Assembly: GCA_032622095.1 (NCBI GenBank)
Contig: CP136061.1
Span: 214,178,373-214,242,372, forward strand
Direction: 5' to 3'
Origin: Siphonodentalium dalli
Taxonomy: Eukaryota; Mollusca; Scaphopoda; Gadilida; Siphonodentaliidae
DNA length: 64,000 nt
Shown here piece after piece: positions 1 through 12,096 of the stretch. Made by a program: the position numbers and the translations under genes. How positions within the stretch are numbered: position 1 is the stretch's first letter; the number at the start of each line of letters is the position of its first letter. Under the pieces are notes generated by a model, which did no database searches, had not been told where the DNA came from, and worked only from the letters and a program-made list of their open reading frames with translations.

Positions 1-950
1 GATAAATTGGTGAACTACTTTAACTTTTTAATAAATGTCAAATTATATCCACCCGGGGATAAAAATCTAAATTCTGCTACGTACGCATTGTCGCTAGATC
101 ATTATTCTAGCTTTCCAAAAAGGTATATGATCACAGTCCTATTAATTGGCAGGGGCTGATCCAGGCCATTTTCCGACCCGGTATACCGGGAAAACAAAAA
201 TTGTTGATATAAATGTTGGTAACAGGTCGGGCACACCACCCAAACTAATAATTGATTATTTATTGTGTTAATGATCTACCTAGGGTGATATGTTTATACT
301 AAATTTTAAGAATTAGATGCACCGAGCCAAATTTAGCAAAACATCTCAATAAATTCTGATTATAAATTTAATATATACAAATATAATTACAATAATAATA
401 GACATTTTCATCATGTTAATCTTTACCACTTTGTGTTTGATTAATATAATAATTCAATTGATAAATACTCAAACATTACTGTAAAAAGAAACTACCGGTA
501 GTCAAACTAACATTCAACAATTAATTTCAACATAATTTATGTAATACCATAGGATATCAATTTAATATCAATTTAATACATTTCAATTTCCGGTCCCCAA
601 ACTGAGTGATTATTGAAAGAAATACATGTCAATACATCATAATAGTGATAACACATCAAGGTATGTACTGATATCAAAATCTTCGCATTATATTACTACT
701 AATTTATGTGTAGATTAATTACTTAAATTTAAGTTTATTCAATTTTCTAGCAAACTGGCTAATGATGTATTGAATTGTAATAAAGCCCCAAACACAAGGA
801 GTCTAGGACCCCACACATTTATGATTTTATATTTGGATCCCGAATACCGCAAGTACAAGGATGTAGCTTACAAGTGATACCATGCATCCATAGATTTGGG
901 CACTCACTGACCAGTAATACCAATGTATACCTAATTTTACCCTATCCTTT
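1..950. other. AT-rich non-coding DNA with a lone hAT-like end
   Basis: No convincing coding region is seen. At 150-165 the sequence CAGGGGCTGATCCAGG, followed by a CCCGGTATACCGGG palindrome, resembles the 5' terminus of a hAT-superfamily element. No matching 3' terminus or target duplication was found, so at most it is a truncated element end. Confidence 0.35.
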
Positions 951-1129
951 TTAAGCTAGGAACACATTCATACGTATGCGTACATTTAAATCAAGTCATA
1001 ATTCACTGGCATGTGCACATTTATATGTTGGACGCCCGCGCATCGTTCGACGCATGTATGTGTACATGCCAGTGCATTGATTACTTGATTTAAATATATG
1101 CATATGCATGGATGTGTTCCTAGCTTTAA
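951..1129. repeat. Hairpin MITE, about 180 bp
   Basis: The two halves are inverted repeats of each other. The left arm begins AAGCTAGGAACACAT (953) and includes TTTAAATCAAGT and CACTGGCATGTGCACAT; the right arm carries the complements and ends ATGTGTTCCTAGCTT. The centre is near 1040. TTAA-like bases flank both ends, so a TTAA target site is possible. There is no coding capacity. Confidence 0.7.
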
Positions 1130-1355
1130 ACAGTAATAAAACTCTTTGAAAAATACATGTACATATATGTGCAACTCTAACGTGGTCCAGAACATGAGAC
1201 AGAATATGACGGTGATAATGAACTGTGTTCACTATTAAAGAGACACAAAACCTTTAACATATCAGCTGAGCGAATGTGAACATTTAGAAGGTGAAAAATA
1301 AAACATGTCATAGTTTGATTCTTATATGTATTAATGTAATGATAACTAGAGCTAC

Positions 1356-1860
1356 TTAAAGGGGTACTGTACACAGGGAAAGACAATTTTTTTTATTTAC
1401 TCCCATTGAAATAACTTTCAAGTTAGATTGTGTTCGTGTTATATGAGTTTCGTATAAACCTAATTTAGCGAAGAAAATATTGATCTTGGAAACGAAAATA
1501 TTACGATTTCAAACTACGCGCCATGTTTTTGACCTTCACCGGAGAATACTCAGGTCGCAAGAAGAACCGGAAGTTCATTGTTCACAGCTTCAATTGATGT
1601 CTTCAATCTCTTCCATCGAACAATCTCACTCCCTATAAAAATACTTGACGCTTTATGACTCTTGTTTCTTTCTCTTTTTTGTCCTAATCGATTATAGCGG
1701 GCCTTTCTTTTGCAGGTAAAATGTTTTGTTTGCAACTCAATAATGTTCGCGAACGGCCGTCGATAAAAGACACGCAACAGATACGATTTCAAGAACGGTA
1801 ACTCGTACTGGCATAATTCTCCATTTTATGGCTCCAGCCATAAATTAATTTATATTAAAT
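1356..1860 (+). mobile_element. Truncated TTAA-type MITE (one end only)
   Basis: TTAA at 1356-1359 is followed by AGGGGTACTGTACACAGG, closely matching the end of the complete MITE at 29556-29913 (AGGGTACTGTACACT). A block reading CCAGCCATAAATT near 1840 matches that element's centre. The opposite terminus is not seen, so the right boundary is a guess. Confidence 0.45.
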
Positions 1861-2434
1861 AATTCAATTTTACCTTTGTGATAGTCTGTTAACCGGAACG
1901 TTTTCAGTAGACATCGTCTACTCAACTTAACATAGCACTGTTAAGGATAGTGCAATGTTAGCCTGAGAATATTAAATAATGCCCTATGTTACCCCATATA
2001 TGTAATTTTGGAACAAAACACATACAGAGAACAAATTTAGTAAAATTGCGATCTTCAGACACCCTACTTTAAAAAAAAAAGTAAGAAAGACCCTGTTCAA
2101 ATGATTCAATTTTTAGATACCATGTACTCATTTTGATGGAATTGCTCCCTAGTGACCAGTTGTTTGCACTCGTAATTTCTTGGTAGGGGAGAAGCTGGCA
2201 GTGTTCTCAATTTTACATCACCCAATATCGTGATTGCAAATTGTCGCAAAAGGTCAAGACAAAATGAATAATTGTGGGGTTTGTTGACACTTATTTTAGC
2301 TCGTTGAGGCTACGATAGCTCAAAGGGGCAACTTAGCTCGTTTGGGTGATGTGCCCGACCTGGGTAACTCCATGCAGGCAATTCAGTGTGTATGTATTTC
2401 ACAACCCCTAACAGGTCCCTCAAATCGCGATTTG
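1861..2434. other. No feature seen
   Basis: AT-rich sequence without supported genes or clear repeats. Confidence 0.5.
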
Positions 2435-2835
2435 AAACTTAAGGATATGGACATTTGCAACATCTATTTAGGTTTTTCAGGAAAGGTTTTCCATATTTTT
2501 AAGGTTTTTTTAACTTGGAAATTTACAGCTATTTTTCATTATGGGTATCCTCATGGTATCCACAACTCCTCCTACAATTTTTATCGTAGTGATTTTAAAC
2601 TTCAGGATATGGTTATGCTCATGTTGGAGAGATTTTCAAAATATAATTTTCAGGGTTTTTTTTACTTAGAAAATCACAGCTATTTTGCATTATGGGTGTC
2701 TTCTTCAATCTTGGTATCCGCAACTCCTACAATTTTCATAGTAGAGATTTGAAACTTCAGGATATGGTTAGGCTCATGTTGGAGATTTTTCAGAAAAATG
2801 TTTTTCCATATTCTAACGGTTTTTCTACTTGGAAA
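2435..2835 (+). repeat. Tandem repeat, ~158-bp unit, about 2.5 copies
   Basis: The landmark AAACTTCAGGATATGG (first copy AAACTTAAGGATATGG) recurs at 2435, 2597 and 2752. Each is followed by a 'CATGTTGGAGA' block and a T-rich 'TTTACTTGGAAAATCACAGC' block. Open frames across it reflect the absence of stops in the repeat, not a gene. Confidence 0.75.
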
Positions 2836-2939
2836 ATCAGTTATTTGTCCCCCCAATATTTTCGGAGGAGTATTGTAATCAGCTTCGTCCGTCCAGAGCA
2901 ATATCTTGATTCCTGATTATCCGATTGCGATGAAACCTG

Positions 2940-3944
2940 GTATGTAGTAGAGTTGTACGGTCCACCGAGTTTTTGGTTCGGTTCGGTTCTTTTTTAAAAA
3001 CTGGAAGTCAGAACCGCACATGTGCAGAAAAAACGGAACTTTCGGTTTCACACGTGCTATTTCCTGTTGTCAATTTGACAATGACAGACACGGAAGTTGT
3101 CGCTAAAACTGACAATACGGGAACCGATATGTCCTAATATTGCCACCTTTGATGCCCGATGGTGATACTGTCCGACAAAAGAGGGATTATAGATTAAATA
3201 CCACATGCATGTACATAGAAATTGGTGCATGTTTCTTTTAGAATTGAGTTGGCCAGTTAGTGTAAACCAAAGGCGGACAATTTGTAATAATTTTAGAAAT
3301 AATACAGTTACATCATGGAGCATGTCTGTTGTATTTATTTCTGTATTTTTAACAATTAGATGGGTGATGATGATTGTAGTGGGGCATATTGAACACTGTC
3401 GCGTTTTTGTTGTTGATCTTTTTGGATGGACTTTGAACTTGATCGGCCGCCATATTTTTGCGTCAGTACATGCCTTTGGGCTTTTAATGCTGACTTCGCC
3501 GTGTATGGTAATACTAGAGTGACATTGACATGTTTAATAAAAAAAAATTGAGTTTGAACTATGGGAAGACTCATCAAAATCACAGGGCGAAGTCTAGTCT
3601 CCCTACTGGAGTCACAAGGCGAAGTCACAAGGACTCAGGGCGACTTTTTCGCCCGAATCGCCTGGTCGGAGGACCCCTGTACCAGACACAACATTAGTTG
3701 GAAATAAATTTCACACCATCGGTATGTTGGAATTGTTCCTGTATAAGACCTACAGTCAAATGGAGCTGATAAAACAAGTTTGTTTGAATAATATTTGTTA
3801 ATTTTAAATTTTTTGAAATATTTTAAAGCATATAATTTCCTATTGGTTAAAAACCGGAACCGAAACCGAGGTTTTTTTGCCCCCCAAAAAAACGAAACCG
3901 GACCCGAGACAAAATTTCTGGAACTGTACATCTCTAGTATGCAG
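2940..3944. mobile_element. Non-autonomous hAT element with target duplication
   Basis: The element runs from 2948 to 3936. Terminal inverted repeats are TAGAGTTGTAC on the left and, on the complement, TAGAGATGTAC on the right (10 of 11 match). The flanking 8-mers GTATGTAG (2940-2947) and GTATGCAG (3937-3944) differ at one base, fitting the 8-bp duplication of the hAT superfamily. Both subterminal zones are rich in GGTTCGGTT / AACCGGAACCG motifs, plausible transposase-binding repeats. No transposase frame is present; internal open frames match nothing I recognise. Confidence 0.75.
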
Positions 3945-3954
3945 TTGTTCCACC

Positions 3955-4070
3955 TTAGTGTACAGGTCATTTCGAATCGTGGGTTTCGTCCGATTATTTT
4001 TGAGTGAGTTATGCCCCCCTTTTTTTTAGCTTATCTTGACAAAGTCAAGCTAAGCTATTGCCATCACGCT
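3955..4070 (+). repeat. Single fragment of the ~171-bp satellite family
   Basis: It carries the diagnostic 'GAGTTATGCCCC' block and the following T-run, then a short AAGTCAAGCTAAGCT stretch. It matches the monomers at 5105-5940. Confidence 0.55.
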
Positions 4071-5030
4071 TCCGGTGACGTTACGCTCAGAGGGGGATAC
4101 ACCGATTGTAATACTCCCAAGATGAAGACATGTGCTATCTGAATGGCTGCGAAATTGAGTTATATTGCACTAAAATATCCCTCAAATATCCAGTAGTTCT
4201 ACTGAAAATGTTAGTCGTGAACTTCCCTTGATAACTTGGCGAGGCACCTCCTCATGCAAGGTTGTAGTTGTAGGCTAACTGGTACGAAAATATCATAGCA
4301 CATTTTTAATATATACCCAGCGGAAGTAACAAATAAAACTGAAGCTGGTCTCTGGTAAAAATTTGTTTTAATTCACTTCAATCACAATAATGTTGTTAAT
4401 TAATCAACTGGTTGTTTTATCACATAAACGATGTCAATTGTTTCATTTCTTCTTTGACTTTTGGGAATGTATTATAGCCTACATACCAGAATTATAATAA
4501 TAAATTAACATTCTGTGAATGCTCTTTCAGCGTTGGACTTTTCTAAATTTTTGAAGCAGGTGTTCGTATTTTCCCCCTATCTACAACAGGGCCTCTTTCC
4601 CCTACCCTCTGGCGGAATCCCTGATGTATTATATGTGTCGATAATCAACCAGTCGAGTATTATTTTAGCGCATTGTACGGTTTGTATTGACAGAACTTTG
4701 AGCATATTCTTTCGTTTTTTACATAGCGTATATTCGTGCTATTGCGAATAAGTAATTTCTAATTAGTAAACGAACATGGAACATGAAAACGTACATTTGA
4801 TATTTCGTACCGGAATTTTTTTGCATGCGTGGTATGGACCATGCGCGCGCCTGAGAAACAAAACATGAATTTTGTTTGACCTAATGAAGCATCACCATTA
4901 GCCCCAAGCATCTGAATGCTACGCAACAATGAGGTGACAACTAAATTTAATTAACAATACCATTAATTACAGTTTACACTAAAACATCAGTAAGACAAGT
5001 CGCAATTCTATATTAAATGATAGGATATTT
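4071..5030. other. No feature seen
   Basis: AT-rich sequence with no supported gene or repeat. Confidence 0.5.
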
Positions 5031-5995
5031 TTTATACGCCCTTTTGAAAAAAAGGCCGTATTATAGTATTGGTCTGTCCGTCCGGGCGTCCGGGCGTCCG
5101 GGCGTCCGTTAACCTGTTGTCCGGATGATAACTTTAGTTAGAGTGAACCAAAATTAGTAAAATTTGGTATGTGGGTTTATTAGCCGAAAAGTAAGTTCAA
5201 GTTCGAATTTGGGTTCCGCCCGCCAATTTTCACCGGAGTTATGCCCCTTATTTAACGTTTTTTTACTTAGAAAATCCTTGAAATTTGTTGTCCGGATGAT
5301 AACTTTAGTATAGTTTATCGGAATGAATCCAAATTTGGTATATTACTTTCTCCCACCAAAACACAGGTCAAGTTCGAACTTGGGTTCTGTTCGACCATTT
5401 TTGGCAGAGTTATGCCCCTTTTTCGACTGAGAAAATTCAGTTTTTCTTATGTTTTTTGGTTTCCGGATGATAACTCGATTTTGGAATGTTTATACGAAAA
5501 ACCCGTTTTTTTTTGGATTACATATATCGAAATACAGCTCAAGTCCGAATTTCGTTTTAATCCGATAATTTTTGCGAGAGTTATGGCCCCTTTTTTGACG
5601 TAATTTGACTTAGAAAATCCCTGAAATTTGTTGTCCGGATGATAACTTTAGTTAGAGTGAACCGATTTCAAACAAATTCGGTATGTGGGTTTATTAGGAG
5701 AAAAGACAGCTCAAGTTCGAATTTGGGTTCCGTCCGCCAATTTTCACCAGAGTTATGCCCCTTATTTGACGTAATTTGACTTAGAAAATCCCTGAAATTT
5801 TTTGTCCGCATGATAACTTTACTAGAGCTTATCGGATTCAATGATAATTTGGTATATTACTTTCTCCCACCAAAACACAGGTCAAGTTCAAATTTGAGTT
5901 CCGTCCGCCAATTTTTACCAGAGTTATGCCCCTTTTTTTATCAGTTTCCGCCGACCCAAGAGAGGGCGTATATTGCACGCCCAGCGTAGCTCTTG
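5030..5995 (+). repeat. Tandem array of ~171-bp monomers
   Basis: The core 'TTATG(G)CCCC' lies at 5241, 5412, 5583, 5755 and 5936, giving spacings of 171, 171, 172 and 181. Each monomer also has 'TCCGGATGATAACTTTAG' and 'CAAGTTCGAATTTGGGTTCC'. The array opens with a CCGGGCGTCCGGGCGTCCGG microrepeat at 5082 and a TACGCCC...GGCCGTA hairpin. It closes with GGGCGTATATTGCACGCCC (5955-5973). The bracketing hairpins suggest a mobilised unit rather than pure satellite. Confidence 0.85.
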
Positions 5996-6981
5996 TTTGT
6001 GTTTACTCCTCATGCATATTCAAACGGCATTGTGCTTTCTTATTAATATCAGATTTATCATGTGTTTTATAAAAGTGGCTTCAAAAGGAAACGTCTTAAG
6101 TTATTACAGGCGCAATAAGAAAGTTTTTGTGATCCATGTTCCCACACTCCGGAAGTTAAATGAACCAATGTTATCTCCCCTGTTAGGAATTCCCCAGCAA
6201 TCACATGGGGGAATTCCCAAAGCATAGATGGAATGTTTGTGATACAACAACTATCTACCAGTAATTTAATTTTTTTAAATGCATCATGAGCTCTTCAAAA
6301 TACTTCCCAATCTATCATGCTGATGTTCATTTACAAGTGGCCGAAATAGATGCGACTAATACAAAAGAGACAAAGGGCAGCATTTTAAGCTCCAAAATTC
6401 AATGCGACTTATACAACGATGCGACTTATTCACCGGCCGCTACTGTAATTATGGGCAAACAATTTTTATATGCTCCTAACAATTATGGTCAAACAACGGG
6501 CGTATTTAGCTACGCCCGTCGGCGTGATCTTGTTTATATTTTGATCAGTATTGGAATGCCTGGTTTCACTTTTTCTAAGGCGTTAAATTAGACTGATTTT
6601 TGAGGGGGCCAAAGGGTTAACATTAACACTGAAACCTCTTGTGTACTTATTGATTACATCATCAAAGTCTGTGCACATGTTATATGGGCAAATTCCGTTC
6701 GCACTCTGTATGGACTGTTCTCAAAAGTGTTAATTCACTTTTACACCTTCCTAGAGGTATATGTTTACAAGTTAAAACACAGTACGGCGATTCCGAGTCG
6801 GGTTTCTGAAGCTTTTCAAACCATCAACTTGTTGAACAGTAAATCACAACCAGCTGGACTTTGAATTTCCATTCCTGCAATTGTGTAGCAGATGTCAAGT
6901 GTAAGCTTGCTCAATGAAGAATCAAAATTGTTTTCTCATTTCTGGTGCTAATTTGATGAGACTAGGTTACCAAATCATGTA
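5996..6981. other. No gene; inverted GGAATTCCCC pair
   Basis: No supported coding region. GGAATTCCCC at 6186-6195 and GGGGGAATTCCC at 6207-6218 form a short hairpin. Each matches the NF-kB/Rel consensus GGGRNWYYCC, which may be coincidence. Confidence 0.4.
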
Positions 6982-7428
6982 GTCAGATTTTCCCTCTGAC
7001 TGAACACTTATTCTGATTGCTGTTCAGTCAGATCGCCGACAATTCACTGTAATGGCGAAGCTCCCACACCCTGGGTGGGTGTGGGACTTTCGCGGTCAAT
7101 TTCATCCAATGTATAATTCTTTGATAATAATGCTACCATTATATAGAAGCATAATTAGTATCTTTTGTAAACAGAATATATGGTCGTTATGTTCAAATGA
7201 CTGATGTTTAGTGAATATTAAAGCTTGGGCATGTCTATTTACGTGAAAATGACTGTTCTGTACAATGGTAGCGTTGTTATTATCGAAGGAATTATACATT
7301 GGATGAAGTTGACCACAAAAGTCCCACACCCACCCAGGGTGTGGGAACTTCGCCATTACAGTGAATGGTCGGAGATCTGACTGAACGGCAATCAGAATAT
7401 GTGTTCACAGTCAGAGGGAAAATCTGAC
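6982..7428. mobile_element. Foldback MITE, 447 bp
   Basis: Long inverted arms of about 160 bp each start with GTCAGATTTTCCCTCTGACTG and include GTAATGGCGAAG and CCCACACCCTGGGTGGGTGT (7050-7084; complement 7325-7345). The terminal GTCAGATTTT is exact at both ends. No target duplication was recognised. Not coding. Confidence 0.8.
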
Positions 7429-7546
7429 AATATATTCAATACGTCTTTAAAGGACTTGACTGCTGTTCCAATGATCACGTTGCCGAAAAGATTTTTGCGA
7501 TGGGCCGACCACAACTGAAGTTATGCCGATTTTCATTTTACCCCGA

Positions 7547-7755
7547 GAGCTTTCCGATGAATGGCAGCAAGCCATATTTCTGACTAAATCCTGAAAAATT
7601 AACCATAATTCTCTTATTCTCATTTCTCAATCCTGGTGCTACCCTAACAAGAATAGGTGACTGATATTGCATCAAAATCCTGGTGTCTTGTTTTGGTAGA
7701 TTGGTGAGGGGATTATTATTTTGTCTCATGTTTGGCTTAATAATGACCTTGACAT
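7547..7755. repeat. Dispersed repeat, complete copy (two halves)
   Basis: The first half (7547-7616) is repeated at 25497-25563. The second half (7618-7755) is repeated almost identically at 10531-10668. On the minus strand it gives an open frame, but the 10531 copy has small indels that destroy it, so I do not call a gene. Confidence 0.7.
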
Positions 7756-8080
7756 GTGGAAGACTTGAGTCTGTGCCCATCCACAATTTTGTAATGATCA
7801 GTCAACAGGCCACAGTCCGTAACTGATATCCGATAATCACCAAATTTCATATGTAGGTTTGGTCAATGCCTGGATGGGAGCGTCCTATGCATATCATGAT
7901 GACGCAATTGAAAGAATAGAAAATCAACAATAATTTTAAATAGAACTCTACGGTATCTTCGATCATATATGTAAACTTCTGTAAAAATACTGGAATGTGG
8001 GGTTTTTTGTTATGTACCCATTTTAGTTTAAAGAAAAGCAAGTTATGTAAAATTTGAAAATGACCAAACACATTCCACTT

Positions 8081-10505
8081 TTATGATCATCACACCGTGT
8101 AATCGATTGGCCTGCTCTGCACCTAAAATGCTTGTCTGCGTGCCGAAACTCCTGCTCCCCGTGCTAATTATAGATTTTTGTTATTGAAAATGTCACTTTT
8201 CAAGTACCACGCCGGTAAGTATTTGCTTTTATTTTCTTTGTTTATGCACGTTAGAGTTATATTATAGTAAACTTTGTGCAATAGCGTGTGGTTGAACAAA
8301 ATTTAGAAGTGTATGAAATGTGTCACACAAAATGACAACATGCCTGTTTTTTTTTATTTTTCATGGCATGTCACTCACATCTGCGTTGGTTTCGAATAAA
8401 TGTACAGCTAATACACTCTGTTCACAACGAATACCTCTTTATGAATTGTTTGTATACATCATTTGTTAATATAAGTAACAATAAGATCAAATTGCACCAC
8501 TTTTGAGAGATATTTTTCTGACACCTGTGTGTGCATATTTGACAACGTCTGATCTGCGATGTTGACAACTACTTATCCCAGACTAAGGAAATTGATGTCT
8601 CCACGACCGTATGTATGCAAATCGTACTAAGGGCATTTTTTTTTCAGTATTTCACTCAAGGATTAGCACTGGTGTGAATATCGGGATGGGAGTTGTTTGC
8701 CTATCGAAATTTGTCTCCAGTTTTACAATCATGACATTAATTGCTGTTCAATTAATATGAACATGATTATACACAGGGAAGCGTTATGTATTTAATTTAT
8801 AATGATGTCAAGACCTACAATAAAAATGCACATGCCTGTCTATCGACCTACCAAAACAAAATCTGGGCTTTCTTTAATTCACTTATTTATTTAGCTGGAC
8901 AATATCTCTCACGTTGCGAGGGTAGAACATTGTTGTTATAGTACTACATACATTGGTTAGGGGTGATTATTTTCTTCAAATTGATAGTTTGAAATTGAGA
9001 TGTTTTGAAAATTAACCGAATTTTATGGCAATCAGTTGAACAATTCCCCCATCCAGATAGGGCGCATATACTTGATTATGATTTGTGTGAATATGTTGCT
9101 GGAAAGTTGAAGTTGGTATACAAAAGGGGGTCTTGAAACCATATGTCCCTTATGAAAGTTAACACTTAAACATACAAATTAATCTAAGTTGTTTCCAGAG
9201 AACCACAGCTGATCGAGATAGACAATTAAATGTTGCTTTATTTGCTGCTGACCATGGGTCAGGCTTTATTATAATTGTTAATTGGAATTTGATAGCAGTA
9301 AATTACAAATTTTCTCACAAACTTTCGACAGTGGATACTATGTATAGCATGCTTTGTTTGAAGATGGATTATTTCTTTATAAATAAATTTGCATTATCGT
9401 CGTGGGTATAAAAAATATTAAATATCATGTGAAGACACCTGTCGGAAAACGCTTCCATCGATTAATTTCGAATATTTTCTTCCCAAAAGGGACACATATT
9501 TGTTCTATCATTAGAACTTATAATTCTATAGTGCCCAATATGGATTGTTCAATTGATTGTCGTATTAGAAGGCGTTCCATTCGTGAATTTTCAACACATC
9601 CCAATTTCAAACTATTACTTTGAAGAAAACAATCATCCCTTATAACCAATGTATTCTATATAGTACTATACGAACAATTATTTACCCTCGCAACGTGAGA
9701 TATTCTCCAGCTAAGTAAACAAGTGAATTACAGAAAGCCCAGATTTTGCTTAGGTAGGTCGATAGACAGGCGTGTGCATGTTTATTGTAGGTCTTGACAT
9801 CATTATAAATTAAATACATAGCGTTTCCCTGTGAATAATAATGGTCCGATTAATTGATCAGCAACTAAATGTCACGATTGTAAATTTTATTGTAGAAATT
9901 TCGATTCGAAAACATTTCCCATCCCGATATTCACACCAGTGCTAATCCCGAGTAAAATAGTGAAACAAATGACACAGAGTTCGATTTGCACACGTATAGT
10001 CGTGAAGATGTCAATTTCCTAAGTCTCAGATAAGGAGTTGTCAACATCACAGATAACACGTCAAATATGCACACACAGTTGTCAGAAAAAATATCTCCCA
10101 AAGTGATGAAATTCGATCTTATTTTTACTGCTGTCACCAGATGATGCACACAAACAATTCGTAAAGAGGTATTTGTTGTGATCAGAGTGTATTAGCTGTA
10201 CATTTCTTCGAAATCAACGCAAATGCGAGTACCATGACATGAACAATTTAAAAAAAACAGGCATGTTGTCATTTTGATTGACACATTTCATCCAAATTTT
10301 GCTATTGCACAACGATTACTTTACTATCACTCTAACTAACGCGCATATATGAAGAAAATAAAAGCGAAAAATTACTGGTGTGGTACTTGAAAAGTGATGT
10401 CGTCAACAACAAAAATCTACATTTAACACACAGAGCAGGAGGTCTGGCATGCAGATAATCATTTTAGGTGCAGATCAGGCCATTCGAATACGTGGTGTGA
10501 TCATA
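8081..10505. mobile_element. Element with ~1-kb terminal inverted repeats
   Basis: The left arm (8081 to about 9065) is the reverse complement of the right arm (about 9540 to 10505), with scattered mismatches. Anchors include TATGATCA near the termini, CACTTTTCAAGTACCAC (8191-8207; complement 10383-10399), CTCACGTTGCGAGGGTA (8909-8925; complement 9685-9701) and AAATCTGGGCTTTCT. The unpaired centre is about 480 bp. No transposase frame is seen, so this is a long-TIR or foldback non-autonomous element. No target duplication was identified. Confidence 0.8.
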
Positions 10506-10530
10506 GAAACATAAATGAGAGATAATGCTT

Positions 10531-10668
10531 CATTTCTCAATCCTGGTGCTACCCTAACAAGAATAGGTGACTGATATTGCATCAAAATCCTGGTGTCTTT
10601 GTTTTTGGTAGATTGGTGAGGGATTATTATTTTGTCTCATGTTTGGCTTAATAATTACCTTGACTACG
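10531..10668. repeat. Second copy of the 7618-7755 repeat
   Basis: Same orientation as 7618-7755, differing mainly by single-base indels in T and G runs. Together they flank the long-TIR element in direct orientation, at 325 bp on the left and about 25 bp on the right. Confidence 0.75.
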
Positions 10669-12096
10669 GCTGTTTGTTGAACTTATTATCTGAACAGTAC
10701 TACAAATGCATGAATGAGAATCTACTCAGAAATGTCAGTTATTTAAAATTTCTGTCTGCTAAAATGTTCAAAACACCCCCATACGTGAACAATAGCCCAT
10801 TCCAAACTATGTTTAACACTTAATGGGAGAATCCATCCCATCATAAAAGGGTTAATTTGCATCGGCAATTTTCTATTTGCAACAGTATTACGGCACAAAC
10901 TTTGGTGTATTTTGGTTTTAAAATACCACATTACAATACAAGTTAGTTACAACATGCAACTGTGCATGGATTGCAGCTTTAATATACTCAGATACTAATT
11001 AACAGTTTTACTTCAAAATGAAATGACAGAGTGACATGTCTGAGTATTCAAAATTATATGCTTTGTTTTTAGCTTTCAACCCTTCAATTGTTCAGCAATG
11101 TAAATCATGTATACCATTGATTAACAATTAAACTGATTTTTGCTATGGCAATGCTTTTGCCATCGCAATATTCAGGGTGGCGGCATTTACAATGGCAAAT
11201 GCCACTGCTAATTCCCCCAAGCTGCATCTTTGATTTCTCCAGTACACTCTGCATGCTGCTCTGTCAACTTCGGGCATGAATTATCGAAGTTATTACCCAG
11301 TTCCTTGGTAATCATTTTATAACATTTGTATTAAATTCTTAGTTTAAAATAACAATATAATTGAAACTTGTAAAAGGAAACTGGAATCATTTCTTTAACC
11401 ATTTTACGGCTGTATGGATTCTTCCATTCACTGTCAAACAGATATTTTGTAATGGTCATTGTTCACATGTTGGGATGTTTTGAAAATTTGAGTAGGCGAC
11501 AGAAAATTTAAATATACCTGAGATTCCTTAGTAGATTATCATTCATGCATTTGTAGGACTGTTGTTAAAGGGTTAATTTACTTAAGCAAAACTTTGAATT
11601 ATATTCAACAATATAATTCAGTGTATTGAAACAGAGTTATCAGTGCCTCTGTGTGCCTTTGGCAAAAGCTGATGCAGTTTATAAGGTCATATATCAGTCA
11701 TTAAGTCACTTGCCAGTTATGTTTTTGATGTTTTATTTTATAGTTATTTTATTGATAAAAATTATTTTATTTGTTGAACAAGACATTGTTCTTTCATTTT
11801 TGAGAGTTGAATAAATTTGTTACCTTCATTGATTTTCTCTCCCGACATACTCATTTGAAAGCCCCCTTGCAAACTGCCTCTTATTATCTGGGGCTAATAA
11901 TACTAGTCTCGGTTATTATCCCCTACCGGTAATTCTAAGAATGTGGAAGATTGGTGATATAATCTTTAAAAAAACACATCACAGAAGAAAGTGTGCTTAC
12001 CAAAGGTGTGGATATCTGATTATATCTGACTTTGTTTACAGTACTCACATATATTCAGCTTCATGTGTAGTACTCCAGCATGACAAGCCTGCACAT
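10669..12096. other. No feature seen
   Basis: AT-rich DNA without a supported gene, RNA or repeat. Confidence 0.5.

Noticed and set aside
2342-2916. Open frames of 136 and 74 codons
   Set aside because: They are read through the ~158-bp tandem repeat and repeat their own residues; no family match.
7538-7786. 82-codon minus-strand frame that looked exon-like
   Set aside because: It lies in a dispersed repeat whose second copy at 10531 has frame-breaking indels.
9402-9623. 73-codon frame in the long-TIR element
   Set aside because: Straddles the centre and the inner edge of the right arm; no transposase motif and no counterpart in the left arm.
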